From contig CAZMXP010000059.1 in assembly GCA_964570285.1 (NCBI GenBank), positions 1 through 28,186 on the forward strand: a stretch of DNA of 28,186 nucleotides, read 5' to 3'. This document shows positions 10,198 to 19,921 of this stretch, piece by piece (positions within the stretch are counted from its first letter, which is position 1; each line of letters starts with the position of its first letter). Origin of the DNA: CAZMXP01 sp964570285. Lineage in GTDB: Bacteria > Planctomycetota > PLA2. The notes below the pieces were generated by a model. That model was not told the DNA's origin, searched no databases, and worked only from the letters and a program-made list of their open reading frames with translations. The translations under genes and the position numbers were made by a program.

Positions 10198-11399
10198 TCC
10201 TTCTTCTTCTCGAAGATCGCGACCGGTTCCTTGTCCCCGGGGGCGCGCTGGAAGGCGATGCCGCGCAGCAGCGGGCGGAAGGCGGGATCCCGCACGTTGA
10301 TGCTGACGGGCGCGTAGATCTTCTCGGGGCCCGGTTTGGCCTGCGACAGGTCGATCACGAGGACGACCTTGTCCTCGATGTCCTCGGGGGAGATCGCCTG
10401 CGCGTACCGCAGCGAGAGCCGGTCGCAACGACCCTCGCGCACCTCGTCGGGGCCGAGCGAGCGGAATCCCTCGATGTCGAAGAAGGTGTACCCCGCGAGG
10501 GGATCGACCTCGCGCCTCTGGCAGCGGTAGAAGATGGGCACCCGGAACTCCCGCGTCTCGTAGCGGGGCTGCACGTCGAAGAGGACCTGCAGGCGGCTCT
10601 CGAACGCCTCGGCGGGCATGACCTCCGGCTGCACGATCGTGATGTGAGCAAGGTGGGCCCCCTCGATGCCGCTCCCCTCCCAGTCCACCCCCTGCACCGT
10701 CAGGTAGACCGCCGTGCGATCGCCCTCCGACGCGTCGGGGGGGATCAGCGGCTCGAGACTCGGCAGCGAGACGTAGAGCTTCCGTCGGGCGGAGAGGTCC
10801 CCGCTGAAGGCGGTCGCGGGGGCGCGGATGACCACATTGGGGATGCTGAACCGCACGTCGAGAAGCTGCTTGTCCCCGCCGGGGGACTCGTAGGGTCCCG
10901 ACGGCGAGAGCCGCAGGCGCGGCTCGGAGGCCGGGGAGACGCTGAGCTCGAACTGCGCGGTCTTGAAGTCCGTGAACTCGAGCCGCGGCGGGTCGTCGGG
11001 CAGCTCGATGCTGTTGAGCTGCGGTCCCGGCACGTTCTCGGCGCGGAGGAAGTCGGGATCGATCCGGATGCTCGGCGGGCGGTGGCGCGCGAGGAAGTCC
11101 TCGTCCACCGTGATCACGATCTCGTTGGCCCGCTCGCGCTCGGTCGCGATCGAATCGACGATGCTCCGCAGCCCCTTGATCCGCAGGTTGCGCAGCACGA
11201 TCCTCGGCTCGAGGAGGACCCAGCGATCCTCCAGCGTCGAGGAGAGCTGGAAGACCAGCGTGACCTTTCCGATCTCGCGGGTGCCGACCAGCGTCTCCTG
11301 CACCGTCGCGAAGAGCACGATCGCGAGCGTCAGCGCCATGAACTTGGTCTTGATGTGCTCGGTGAAGAGGCCCACGAGGAAGGGCCGGAGCCAGCTCAC
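10194..11399 (-). CDS. cdaR: YbbR-domain protein, likely CdaA regulator CdaR
   Basis: YbbR/CdaR proteins are membrane-anchored and modulate the diadenylate cyclase CdaA. This 401-residue protein has one N-terminal membrane helix near residues 20-36 (FMALTLAIVLFATVQ). An extracytoplasmic region of several YbbR-like beta segments follows, with short PxV..R and VTVDEDFL-type elements. The start is GTG at 11399, overlapping the cdaA TGA as GTGA. The family call rests as much on its position immediately after cdaA as on sequence, because YbbR repeats are weakly conserved. It ends in a lysine/glutamate cluster that overlaps the tsaB start. Confidence 0.87.
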   Translation of the reverse strand: MSWLRPFLVGLFTEHIKTKFMALTLAIVLFATVQETLVGTREIGKVTLVFQLSSTLEDRWVLLEPRIVLRNLRIKGLRSIVDSIATERERANEIVITVDEDFLARHRPPSIRIDPDFLRAENVPGPQLNSIELPDDPPRLEFTDFKTAQFELSVSPASEPRLRLSPSGPYESPGGDKQLLDVRFSIPNVVIRAPATAFSGDLSARRKLYVSLPSLEPLIPPDASEGDRTAVYLTVQGVDWEGSGIEGAHLAHITIVQPEVMPAEAFESRLQVLFDVQPRYETREFRVPIFYRCQRREVDPLAGYTFFDIEGFRSLGPDEVREGRCDRLSLRYAQAISPEDIEDKVVLVIDLSQAKPGPEKIYAPVSINVRDPAFRPLLRGIAFQRAPGDKEPVAIFEKKKE

Positions 11400-12196
11400 T
11401 TCTGCACCTCCTCGCCCAGCAGCAGCGCGCGGAGGATCTCGTCGGTCTTGACGGTGTCCTCCTGGGGATGCAGCTCGCCGTTCACCGCGAGGGAGATCGT
11501 GCCCGTCTCCTCGGAGGTGACGACGACGACGGCGTCGCTCTCCTCGGTGACGCCGATCGCCGCGCGGTGGCGCGTCCCGTAGCGCGTGTCGAGGTTCGGG
11601 TTCTGCGTCAGCGGAAGCACGGCGCCGGCGGCCTCGATGCGGTCGGTGCGCACGATGACCGCGCCGTCGTGCAGCAGCGTCGGCGTCGTGAAGATGGTGT
11701 CGAGCAGCTCGGCCTTCACCGCGGCGTCGACGCGCACGGCCCGGTCGATGAAGGGCTGCAGGCTCACCTCGCGCTCGATCACGACGAGGGAGCCGACGCG
11801 GTTTTTCGAGAAGCGCCGCGCCGCCTTCAGGATCTCGTCCACCGGGGAGTGGCCCGCCTCCTCGGCCTTGAGGCCGAAGCGCCGCAGGAGGCGGCCGAGC
11901 GGGGAGCGCCCGACGCGGGCGAGGCCGTGGCGCAACTCGGGTTGGAAGATGATCACGAACGAGATGAACGCGAAGATCAGGAAGTACTGGAAGATGCTGA
12001 GCAGCGCCTCGAGCCCCGACGCGTCGAAGAGGCGCATCGCGACGATGATGGCGAGCAGCGCGAAGAAGCCGATGCCCCGCAGGAAGTCGCCCGCGATCGT
12101 CGTCTCGAGGTACCGCAGCGTGCCGTAGACGATCATCCAGAGGATGGCGATCTGCACCAGGTTGCTGATGCTGAAGAAGAGGGAGACGTCGGGCAC
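11396..12196 (-). CDS. cdaA: Diadenylate cyclase CdaA (c-di-AMP synthase)
   Basis: CdaA joins two ATP into the second messenger c-di-AMP, which controls potassium and osmolyte balance and wall homeostasis. The 266-residue protein has three membrane helices in its first about 95 residues (for example LVQIAILWMIVYGTLRYL and FQYFLIFAFISFVIIF). The cytoplasmic DAC domain follows, with LLHDGAVIV and GTRHRAAIG, the two catalytic motifs, both intact. The GTG start at 12196 has a strong AGGAGG at 12200-12205 and lies only 10 bp after the folP stop. A longer reading overlapping folP is rejected. Downstream cdaR overlaps it, which is the conserved cdaA-cdaR arrangement. Confidence 0.96.
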   Translation of the reverse strand: MPDVSLFFSISNLVQIAILWMIVYGTLRYLETTIAGDFLRGIGFFALLAIIVAMRLFDASGLEALLSIFQYFLIFAFISFVIIFQPELRHGLARVGRSPLGRLLRRFGLKAEEAGHSPVDEILKAARRFSKNRVGSLVVIEREVSLQPFIDRAVRVDAAVKAELLDTIFTTPTLLHDGAVIVRTDRIEAAGAVLPLTQNPNLDTRYGTRHRAAIGVTEESDAVVVVTSEETGTISLAVNGELHPQEDTVKTDEILRALLLGEEVQK

Positions 12197-12206
12197 GCCC
12201 CTCCTA

Positions 12207-12998
12207 CTATAGTGATCCGGAGCGCCATTGCGCAGCAACGCGCAGCGCGTCGAGGTTGGGCGCGACCTCGTGCACGCGGACCAGAGTCGCCCCGAGCAGG
12301 ACGGCGATCGCGGTGGAGGCGACGGTCGCCGCCCCGCGCTCCGCGACGGGCCGGCCGGCGAGCTCGCCGAGCATGCGCTTGCGCGAGATCCCGACCGCGA
12401 CGGGGAAGCCGTGCGCGGCAAGGCGCGGAAGGGCGCGGAGCAGGGCCAGGTTCTGGTCGAGGCTCTTCCCGAAGCCGATGCCGGGGTCGATCAGGATGCG
12501 CTCGCGCGCGATGCCCGCCGCCACCGCCTCCCGCGCCCGGCCGAGCAGGTAGGCCTCGACCTCGGCGACGACGTCGTCGTAGCGGGGGGCCTCCTGCATC
12601 GTGCGCGGCTCCCCGCGCATGTGCATCAGCAGGATGCCCGCGCCGGCGCGAGCGACCACCGGGAACATCCGCGGATCGCCCCCGGCGCTGACGTCGTTCA
12701 CGAGGCAGGCGCCCGACCGCAGGGCCTCCTCCGCGACCCCCGCATGGCGCGTGTCGATGCTCACCGGCACTCCCCGGAGTCCGCGCACCACGGGCATCAC
12801 CCGCGACAGCTCCTCGTCCGTCTCCACCGGCTCCGCCCCCGGCCTCGTCGACTCCCCCCCGACATCGACGATCGAGGCCCCCTCCGCCACCATCGCCCTC
12901 CCGTGCGCGATCGCCGCCGCCGCCTCGAGGTAGGTGCCCCCGTCCGAGAAGGAGTCCGGCGTGACGTTGACGATCCCCATCAACCCCGGCCGCCGCAT
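12207..12998 (-). CDS. folP: Dihydropteroate synthase
   Basis: FolP condenses p-aminobenzoate with dihydropterin pyrophosphate in folate synthesis and is the sulfonamide target. The motifs NVTPDSFSDGG, DVGGESTRPGA, MHMRGEPRTMQ, IDPGIGFGKS and GISRKRMLGEL appear in the expected order. The ATG at 12998 is chosen because GGAGG lies at 13004-13008, five bases upstream, giving 263 residues. A GTG seven codons further out is open but less well placed. The gene is followed by cdaA after 10 bp. The same folP-cdaA-cdaR order is found in a number of bacteria. Confidence 0.96.
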   Translation of the reverse strand: MRRPGLMGIVNVTPDSFSDGGTYLEAAAAIAHGRAMVAEGASIVDVGGESTRPGAEPVETDEELSRVMPVVRGLRGVPVSIDTRHAGVAEEALRSGACLVNDVSAGGDPRMFPVVARAGAGILLMHMRGEPRTMQEAPRYDDVVAEVEAYLLGRAREAVAAGIARERILIDPGIGFGKSLDQNLALLRALPRLAAHGFPVAVGISRKRMLGELAGRPVAERGAATVASTAIAVLLGATLVRVHEVAPNLDALRVAAQWRSGSL

Positions 12999-13036
12999 CC
13001 ACGCCTCCGGAACTCCCACCCCTCGTCCCCTGGGGG

Positions 13037-13065
13037 TTTCCGGGGGGCGCCCCGGCCCCCCGAAA
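13037..13065 (-). terminator. GC-rich hairpin after ftsH
   Basis: Just beyond the ftsH stop, an arm TTTC-C-GGGGGG (13037-13047) can pair with CCCCCCGAAA (13056-13065), with one bulged C. The result is a very stable stem between ftsH and folP. There is no T tract, so it is a hairpin of terminator or mRNA-stabilising type rather than a proven intrinsic terminator. Confidence 0.45.
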
Positions 13066-13068
13066 GCC

Positions 13069-15131
<2,063 letters not shown>

Positions 15132-15135
<4 letters not shown>

Positions 15136-15650
15136 GAATCTCTCTTCGGCTCCCTCGACTCGAGCCAGTAGACGACCTTTTCCGCGACGTCGCGGAGCGC
15201 CTCCTCGGCGGCCTCCTCGAGGGTGGATAGCCTCCCCGCCCTGGGCGAGAAGGGTTCGCGTTCCACTATGGAATACGGCCCGTGCGTCCGGCCGGCCGTG
15301 CGATCTTCCAAGGTGACCTCCACCTCGACAAGGAAGCTCGACTCCCGGACCTCGTCCGCCCGGTCCTCGCTGTAGATGCGCTCGTCGGCCCGGAGGATGC
15401 GCCCGGTGACGACCCAGTCCGCCTCGGACGGGTCCGCGGGGGCCCGGGGGCTCCGGGCCCGCACCTCGTCCGCGACGAGCCGCGTCAGACGCATCTCGAG
15501 CCCGCGCCGCCAGCTCTCGTTGTCGAAGGGGAGCACGGCGACGCGCGGCAGCGTCCCGTTGCCGAGGCGCGCCTCGCCGCGGTCGCGGTCGAAGGTGTAG
15601 CCGCAGCCCGTGGGCAGGAGCAGCAGCGCGAGCGGCAGCAGCGTCTTCAT
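15132..15650 (-). CDS. LptE-like outer-membrane lipoprotein
   Basis: This 172-residue protein has a lipoprotein signal peptide with lipobox LPTGC and the modified Cys at residue 16. It continues CGYTF, the usual opening of LptE-family proteins. The segment GTLPRVAVLPFDNESWRRGLE and the later ADWVVTGRIL match the LptE fold, which plugs the LptD pore in LPS export. The C-terminal STLEEAAEEALRDVAEKVVYWLES also fits. The start at 15650 overlaps the preceding stop (ATGA), and the end overlaps ftsH. No LptD lies in the window, so the functional assignment is by sequence only; a related DUF of the same fold is possible. Confidence 0.8.
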
Positions 15651-16597
15651 CCCGCCTGCCCCCGCTCCCCCTGACCCTCGCCGGGCGCTCCCCGGCCGAG
15701 CCGCCGCAGGCGCTCCTCCGCGTCGGCCGCCCCCTTCGTGCCCGCGTAGCGCACGACCGTCTGCTCGTAGTAGCGGATCGCCGAGCCGGGGTGGCCGGTG
15801 CGCTCGTAGAAGCGCCCGATCCGGTAGTGCTTCTCCGAGAGCGTCTCGACGATCGCCGCGACCAGCCTGCGGCTCGCCTCGATCTGCTCGCCGAGGCTCT
15901 CCGCGAGCCCCTGCTGCTGCGCGGTGGCGATGAAGTCCTCGAACCCGCGCCGCGCCTGCAGGAGCAGCCGCTCGTCGTAGTCGGCCCCCTGGCACTGCAG
16001 CCAGAGCGAGCGGGCGAGCTGGAACCGCGCGCGCATCGTGAAGGTGCTGCGCGGGTAGTTCGCGAGCAGGCGCCGGAGGACCTCCGTCGCGGCGTCGTGG
16101 TCCCCGTGGGCGAGGTGCCAGTCCGAGACCCGCATCAGCGCGTCGTCGGCGAGCGAGTGGTTCCTGTAGTGCACCTGCATGTGCTCGAGGATGCGCACGC
16201 CGAAGGCGCGGTTCCTGCCGAAGAAGAGCACGCCGGGGAACTTCCCGTCGAGGTGGTCGACGCCGAGGTCGAACTGCGTCACGGCGGCCTCGACCGAGAA
16301 GCGGGTCGTCGGCCACCGCTCGGCGAGCTTCTGGTAGGCGGAGAAGGAGCGCTGCCCCTTCAGCAGCCTGCGGCTCGAATCGGCGTAGAGGAAGGTCGCC
16401 TCTTCCGCCTCGTCGCTCGCCTCGTGGTTGCGCCGCACCGCCTCGCTGTAGCGGCTCGCCTCTTTCCATTCCTTCGCCTCGAAGTGCCGGCGCGCGCCGG
16501 CGATGAGCTCCTCGGGCGTGCCCTTCGGCAGCGCGAGCTGGCAGCCCGGCGCCAGGAAGGCGAGCCAGAGCGGCAGGATCAGGCGGCAAAGAGCCAT
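15647..16597 (-). CDS. BamD-like tetratricopeptide outer-membrane lipoprotein
   Basis: The 316-residue protein begins with a signal peptide ending in LAPGC (Cys at residue 19), so it should be a lipoprotein. It continues as TPR-like helical pairs, for example GARRHFEAKEWKEASRYSEAV and AFGVRILEHMQVHYRNH, then IGRFYERTGHPGSAIRYYE near the C-terminus. This matches BamD/YfiO-type proteins that help insert outer-membrane beta-barrels. The ATG at 16597 gives a compact signal peptide. A TTG at 16627 has a better GGAG in front and would add ten residues, so the start is uncertain. The C-terminal tail is Gly/Glu/Arg-rich and overlaps the LptE-like start. Confidence 0.8.
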   Translation of the reverse strand: MALCRLILPLWLAFLAPGCQLALPKGTPEELIAGARRHFEAKEWKEASRYSEAVRRNHEASDEAEEATFLYADSSRRLLKGQRSFSAYQKLAERWPTTRFSVEAAVTQFDLGVDHLDGKFPGVLFFGRNRAFGVRILEHMQVHYRNHSLADDALMRVSDWHLAHGDHDAATEVLRRLLANYPRSTFTMRARFQLARSLWLQCQGADYDERLLLQARRGFEDFIATAQQQGLAESLGEQIEASRRLVAAIVETLSEKHYRIGRFYERTGHPGSAIRYYEQTVVRYAGTKGAADAEERLRRLGRGAPGEGQGERGQAG

Positions 16598-16642
16598 CGG
16601 GGCGGGGATATGCAATCGGGGGGCCAAAGCGGCTCCGCCAGT

Positions 16643-17443
16643 CTACCGCCTCGCGGCGGCGAGTTCGCGCTCCGCGGGCCCGAGCGAGCGGAATCCCCGC
16701 TCGAGGGAGTGCTCCAGCCATGAGGCGAGCAGCAGCCGGAGCTGTTTCAGGGGGCGCGGGGGCGGCTCGGTCGCGAGCAGGTCGGCGGCGGGGAGTTCGA
16801 GCATGTCCTCGAGCAGGGCCAGCGCCTCGCGTCCGACCGTCCATCCCCGCTCGAGGCCCCGGGCGCAGCGCCCGTGGAGGGCGCCGCCGGCGGAGGGGCA
16901 GAGCCGCACGAGCGACGTTTCGGCGAACGCGCCGCCGCACCGGACGCAGCGCGACGTCGCCGGCTCGTGGCCGGAGAGCGCGACCGCCCGGGCGAGGAAG
17001 AGCGTCACGGCAAGCGGGAGGCGCTCCGCGGGCGCGCGGTCGAGAGCCTTCAGCGTGAAGCTCGCGAGGCGGAAGAGCTCGCGGTTGGGTTCGTTCTCGC
17101 GCATCAGGTCGCCCGCGACCTCGAGCACCAGCGCCGCCGCGAGAAAGCGCGCGGGGTCGGAGCGCACCCGAGCGAAGGGCTCGCGCACCCGCGAGGAGTT
17201 GAGGTGGTAGAGCCCGCCGGCGCCGCCCTTCGAGAGGCGCACGCGGTAGAGCACGCCCCGGTCGATCGGGCCCTGGAATCCGTTGCGGACGCGCTTGGCC
17301 CCCTTCGCGACCGCGTGGACCGCGCCCAACTCCTCCGTGAGCAGCACCGCGACGGCGCTCGACTCCCCGTAGTCGTGGATGCGCGCGAAGAGCGCGTCGC
17401 TCTGCGTCGCCGGCCCCCGCGCCCGCCGTCCTCTACTTGCCAT
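16643..17443 (-). CDS. recO: DNA repair protein RecO
   Basis: RecO helps load RecA at gaps together with RecR. The 266-residue protein starts MASRGRRARG and then shows the N-terminal OB-fold segment DALFARIHDYGESSAVAVLLTEELG with AKGAKRVRNGFQGPIDRG, typical of RecO. A zinc-site CVRCGG is followed by further Cys residues in the C-terminal half. The ATG at 17443 is preferred. A longer frame reads upstream into the intergenic repeat and gives a non-homologous LRLCVSVLF segment, which is an artefact. No strong ribosome binding site is seen. It precedes the BamD-like gene by 45 bp. Confidence 0.93.
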   Translation of the reverse strand: MASRGRRARGPATQSDALFARIHDYGESSAVAVLLTEELGAVHAVAKGAKRVRNGFQGPIDRGVLYRVRLSKGGAGGLYHLNSSRVREPFARVRSDPARFLAAALVLEVAGDLMRENEPNRELFRLASFTLKALDRAPAERLPLAVTLFLARAVALSGHEPATSRCVRCGGAFAETSLVRLCPSAGGALHGRCARGLERGWTVGREALALLEDMLELPAADLLATEPPPRPLKQLRLLLASWLEHSLERGFRSLGPAERELAAARR

Positions 17444-17488
17444 CGCCTGGCGGAGGTCGGTGAGCAGGACGAATAGCACAGAGACACA

Positions 17489-17551
17489 TAGGCGCAGCGC
17501 GGCTCGACGCCGCAACCAAACGCGCGACGGCCGAAGGCCGCGCTGCGCCTA
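17489..17551. repeat. Perfect 15-bp inverted repeat (hairpin) inside dispersed repeat copy A
   Basis: TAGGCGCAGCGCGGC at 17489-17503 pairs exactly with GCCGCGCTGCGCCTA at 17537-17551, with a 33-base loop. The stem directly abuts the left arm of the larger 14-bp inverted repeat. In copy B the same stem is partly decayed (about 11 of 14 positions pair). Confidence 0.85.
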
Positions 17552-17582
17552 GGATGAGTCTCCGTCGCGTACGCCTTGCGAG
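17497..17582 (+). repeat. Dispersed 86-bp repeat, copy A
   Basis: This segment matches 26663-26748 in the same orientation without gaps. By hand alignment 74 of 86 bases agree, seven of the twelve differences fall in one 10-base loop stretch, and a 27-base block is identical. It includes the small palindrome GGCCGAAGGCC and ends with ACGCCTTGCGAG. Confidence 0.88.
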
Positions 17583-17662
17583 AACCACCGGGGACTTGTG
17601 CCGGTTCGTACGCGGCGCCAAGGACGCCCCGCGGGCGCGTGCGGCTCCCGCGGCAGGAGGGT

Positions 17663-17686
17663 GTCTTTGCGTCTTTGCGTCTTTGC
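17663..17686. repeat. Three tandem copies of 8-bp GTCTTTGC
   Basis: Three exact copies of GTCTTTGC follow one another in the gap between the CBS-protein gene and recO. Similar CTTTGCGT-type runs are known from intergenic DNA of other bacteria; that parallel is from memory and unverified. Confidence 0.85.
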
Positions 17687-17917
17687 GTTTCTCCTTCCCC
17701 ACTTGCGGGTGGCGGATGTATGAGAATTCGCGCAAGCGGCGAAGAGTCTCAGGGTTAGTAGTACAGAGGGAGGAGGGTGGGGGGAGCGAGTCAGGCGAGC
17801 GCCGGCGCACCCCGGGCGCCGTCTCGGAGCAGCTCCCGCCCGGAGTACTCCTTGCCCCCTCCCCATCGCCCCTCCTTCTCCTCTGTGTCCCTGTGTCTCT
17901 GTGCTCATCCCGCCGCG

Positions 17918-19285
17918 CTAGCCGTGCTTGCCGACCTCGTCGCCGCGGGCCACCTCGACCTTGACGCGGTGGACGCGGCGCTCGTCGGCGTCCTCGACGG
18001 TGAACCGCACGCCGTCGATCTCGACATGATCCCCGCTCGCGGGGACGCGGCCGAGCCGGGTGAAGAGCAGGCCGCCGACGGTCTCGTACTCCTCGCTCTC
18101 GGGCACGTCGAGGTCGAGTTCGCGGTTGAGGTCGTCGATGGGCGTGCGCCCCTCGACCGACGCGGCGTTGGCGTTCAGCTTCACCATCTCCGCCGGCGTC
18201 TCCGCCTCGTGCTCGTCGGCGATCTCCCCGACGATCTCCTCGAGGATGTCTTCGATCGTCACGAGCCCCGCGGTCCCGCCGTACTCGTCGAGCACGATCG
18301 CGAGGTGCACCTGCCGCGCGCGCATCTCCTGCAGGAGTTCGCGCACGAGCTTGCTCTGCGGGATCAGGAAGGGCTTGCGCACGAGAGCGGCCAGCGGGGG
18401 GGGCTCGCCGCCGCCGAGGTAGGGGAGGAGGTCTTTCGTGTAGAGGATCCCGACGATGTCGTCGGGCGTGCCGCGGTAGACCGGGAGGCGCGACAGCCCG
18501 CGCTCGCGCGCCCTCGCCACCGCCTCGGCGGTCGTCGCCTCGACCGGGATGCAGATCATCTCGGTGCGCGGCGTCATGATCTGGCCCGCGGTCGACTCCC
18601 GCAGGTCGATGACCCCCTCGATCATCCGCTTCTCGGTGTGCTCGAGCGTGCCCTCCCGCGTGCCCTCCTCCACCGCCGAGAGGATCTCGTCGGCCAACTC
18701 CTCCGCCGGATCCTCCTGCACCTGCCCCGCGGGCAGCACCCGGGAGGCGGCCCGGTGCAGGAGGCTCGACAGCGGGCGCAGCACCGCGAGCGCGCGGGAG
18801 TAGGGCAGGAGCCCCCGCAGGATGATGCCGTCCGCGTAGCGGCGGCCGAGCACGTAGGGGCCCGCCACGTTCACGAAGAGGTAGAGGAGGCAGAAGCCGA
18901 GCGCCCAGCCCGCGACCGCCAGCGCCGCGGGCCGCTGCTCGACCAGTCCCACCGCGAGGAGCGAGACGGCGATCATCTGCGTGATCCCGCGCCCGATCTT
19001 GCTCGCGAAGAAGATCTCGTCCTCGTGCAGCAGCACCCGGTCGATCTCCTCCTCGTTGCCCAGGCGCTGCGACTCCGCGGTGACGCGGACCCGGCTGTAG
19101 TGCTGGAGGGCGTTCTCGAAAAGCGAGCAGAGGAAGGCGAGCCCCAGCGCGACCGCCGCCCCGGCGAGGAGCGCGCCGGGCCCGAAGACCCCCAGCAGCA
19201 GAAGCGGGGGCAGGATCAGCGAGGCCGCCGTGCGGGTTGGTCGGGTGCCCGGTACGGTGCCGGGTGGAATCGGTTCACGGTGCAA
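17918..19285 (-). CDS. CorC/HlyC-type CNNM and CBS-domain membrane protein
   Basis: The 455-residue protein has an N-terminal membrane part of the CNNM/DUF21 type, with hydrophobic helices near 20-57, 103-120 and 125-145. Two CBS repeats follow (IMTPRTEMICIPVEATTAEAV onward, then FLIPQSKLVRELLQEM with VLDEYGGTAGLVTIEDILEE). It ends in the CorC_HlyC domain (GRTPIDDLNRELDLDVPE, YETVGGLLF). Relatives are linked to magnesium or cobalt efflux; the haemolysin name is historical. No ATG exists near the N-terminus; TTG at 19285 is supported by AAGGA at 19291-19295, five bases away. It follows ruvC with a 67-bp gap. Confidence 0.92.
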   Translation of the reverse strand: MHREPIPPGTVPGTRPTRTAASLILPPLLLLGVFGPGALLAGAAVALGLAFLCSLFENALQHYSRVRVTAESQRLGNEEEIDRVLLHEDEIFFASKIGRGITQMIAVSLLAVGLVEQRPAALAVAGWALGFCLLYLFVNVAGPYVLGRRYADGIILRGLLPYSRALAVLRPLSSLLHRAASRVLPAGQVQEDPAEELADEILSAVEEGTREGTLEHTEKRMIEGVIDLRESTAGQIMTPRTEMICIPVEATTAEAVARARERGLSRLPVYRGTPDDIVGILYTKDLLPYLGGGEPPPLAALVRKPFLIPQSKLVRELLQEMRARQVHLAIVLDEYGGTAGLVTIEDILEEIVGEIADEHEAETPAEMVKLNANAASVEGRTPIDDLNRELDLDVPESEEYETVGGLLFTRLGRVPASGDHVEIDGVRFTVEDADERRVHRVKVEVARGDEVGKHG

Positions 19286-19352
19286 CGTTGTCCTTGCTCT
19301 TGCGCCCCCCTAGCTTAGCAGAGGGGTCGCGGGGCGAGCCGATCGACGTAAG

Positions 19353-19844
19353 TCATTGCGGCATCATGTGTTGCCGCGTCGACCGAAGGGCCAACGTGAT
19401 CGCGATGGCAAGCGCGTCCGTCGCGTCCCGTCCTCCGGCGAGCGGAGAGACCCCGAGGATCACGGAGACCATCCGGGCGACCTGCTCCTTCGCCGCCTTG
19501 CCGCTCCCTGCCACGGCCAGCTTGACGGTTGCCGGGGGGTAGGGGGTCACGGGGATCTTGGCCTCCCCGAGCACGGCCAGGAGCGCCCCTCTCCCGTGGC
19601 CTACGGCGAGGGCGGCCTTCGGATCGGCCTTCACGAAGACGTCTTCCACGGCCGCCGAGGCGGGCATGAATTCGGAGAGCAGCGTGCGCAGGCCCGCCGC
19701 CAAGGTCGAGAGGCGGATCTCGAGGGGGGCGCCGGGGGGCGCCCGCAACACCCCGGAGGCGACATAACGGAGGCCCGAGCCCTGGCGGTCGATCAGCCCG
19801 TATCCGACGACGCGCGTCCCCGGATCGATCCCGATCAGGCGGAC
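19353..19844 (-). CDS. ruvC: Holliday junction endonuclease RuvC, start codon unclear
   Basis: RuvC cuts Holliday junctions with RuvAB. The frame reads VRLIGIDPGTRVVGYGLIDRQ, then AVEDVFVKADPKAALAVGHGRG, PYPPATVK and GGRDATDALAIAI. All four acidic catalytic residues are therefore present and the C-terminus is normal. The start is the problem. The first conventional start in frame (GTG at 19751) would delete the first catalytic Asp. Upstream of GIDPG the frame is open to a TAG at 19893-19895 but has no ATG, GTG or TTG. Candidates are GTC at 19844, used here because it matches the family start, CTG at 19838, or ATT at 19883, which has AGGG seven bases before it. About 163 residues fits the family. 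Confidence 0.88.
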   Translation of the reverse strand, partial: VRLIGIDPGTRVVGYGLIDRQGSGLRYVASGVLRAPPGAPLEIRLSTLAAGLRTLLSEFMPASAAVEDVFVKADPKAALAVGHGRGALLAVLGEAKIPVTPYPPATVKLAVAGSGKAAKEQVARMVSVILGVSPLAGGRDATDALAIAITLALRSTRQHMMPQ

Positions 19845-19899
19845 GGGCCGAGGACCGTGGACCGTAGGCTCTGCGTCGGGAATCCGCCTACCCTACAGC

Positions 19900-19919
19900 C
19901 TCGGGCCCCGGGCCTCGAG
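19900..19919 (-). terminator. GC-rich hairpin between the HEAT/hydrolase gene and ruvC
   Basis: CTCGGGCC near 19900-19907 can fold on GGCCTCGAG near 19911-19919 with a bulge and a short loop, right after the stop of the upstream gene. There is no T tract. It could be a weak terminator or an RNA-end stabiliser and lies within 20 bp of the ruvC frame opening. Confidence 0.3.
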
Positions 19920-19921
19920 CC

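Larger units (their letters stand above)
17475..17905. repeat. 14-bp perfect inverted repeat pair bounding the repeat-rich gap
   Basis: AGCACAGAGACACA at 17475-17488 is exactly mirrored by TGTGTCTCTGTGCT at 17892-17905. The right arm is preceded by further CTCTGTGTCC sequence. The arms end about 30 bp upstream of recO and 13 bp downstream of the CBS-protein gene, so they frame nearly the whole gap. No transposase is present and no target duplication was seen. Confidence 0.8.
17444..17917. other. 474-bp intergenic region built from repeats
   Basis: No supportable gene lies here. The region holds a 14-bp inverted repeat enclosing about 400 bp (17475-17488 and 17892-17905). It also holds a copy of the dispersed repeat with a perfect 15-bp hairpin, and three tandem copies of an 8-bp unit at 17663-17686. 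Reading frames through it give peptides such as KDAKTQR and LRLCVS, which recall spurious hypothetical proteins translated from repetitive intergenic DNA in many genomes. It separates the CBS-protein gene from recO and should contain the recO promoter, but none was recognised. Confidence 0.75.

Noticed and set aside
12196..12215. TATAGT on the minus strand just before cdaA as a promoter
   Set aside because: It coincides with the folP stop codon (CTA TAG) and the AGGAGG; no -35 was found, so chance is likelier.
17549..17908. Minus-strand 119-residue frame in the recO upstream gap
   Set aside because: It is translated from repeats (NAKTQRRKDT type peptides) with no ribosome binding site and no fold-like composition.
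19353..19751. A shorter 132-residue RuvC from the GTG at 19751
   Set aside because: It would lack GIDPGTRVVGYG with the first catalytic Asp, although that sequence is encoded in frame just upstream.
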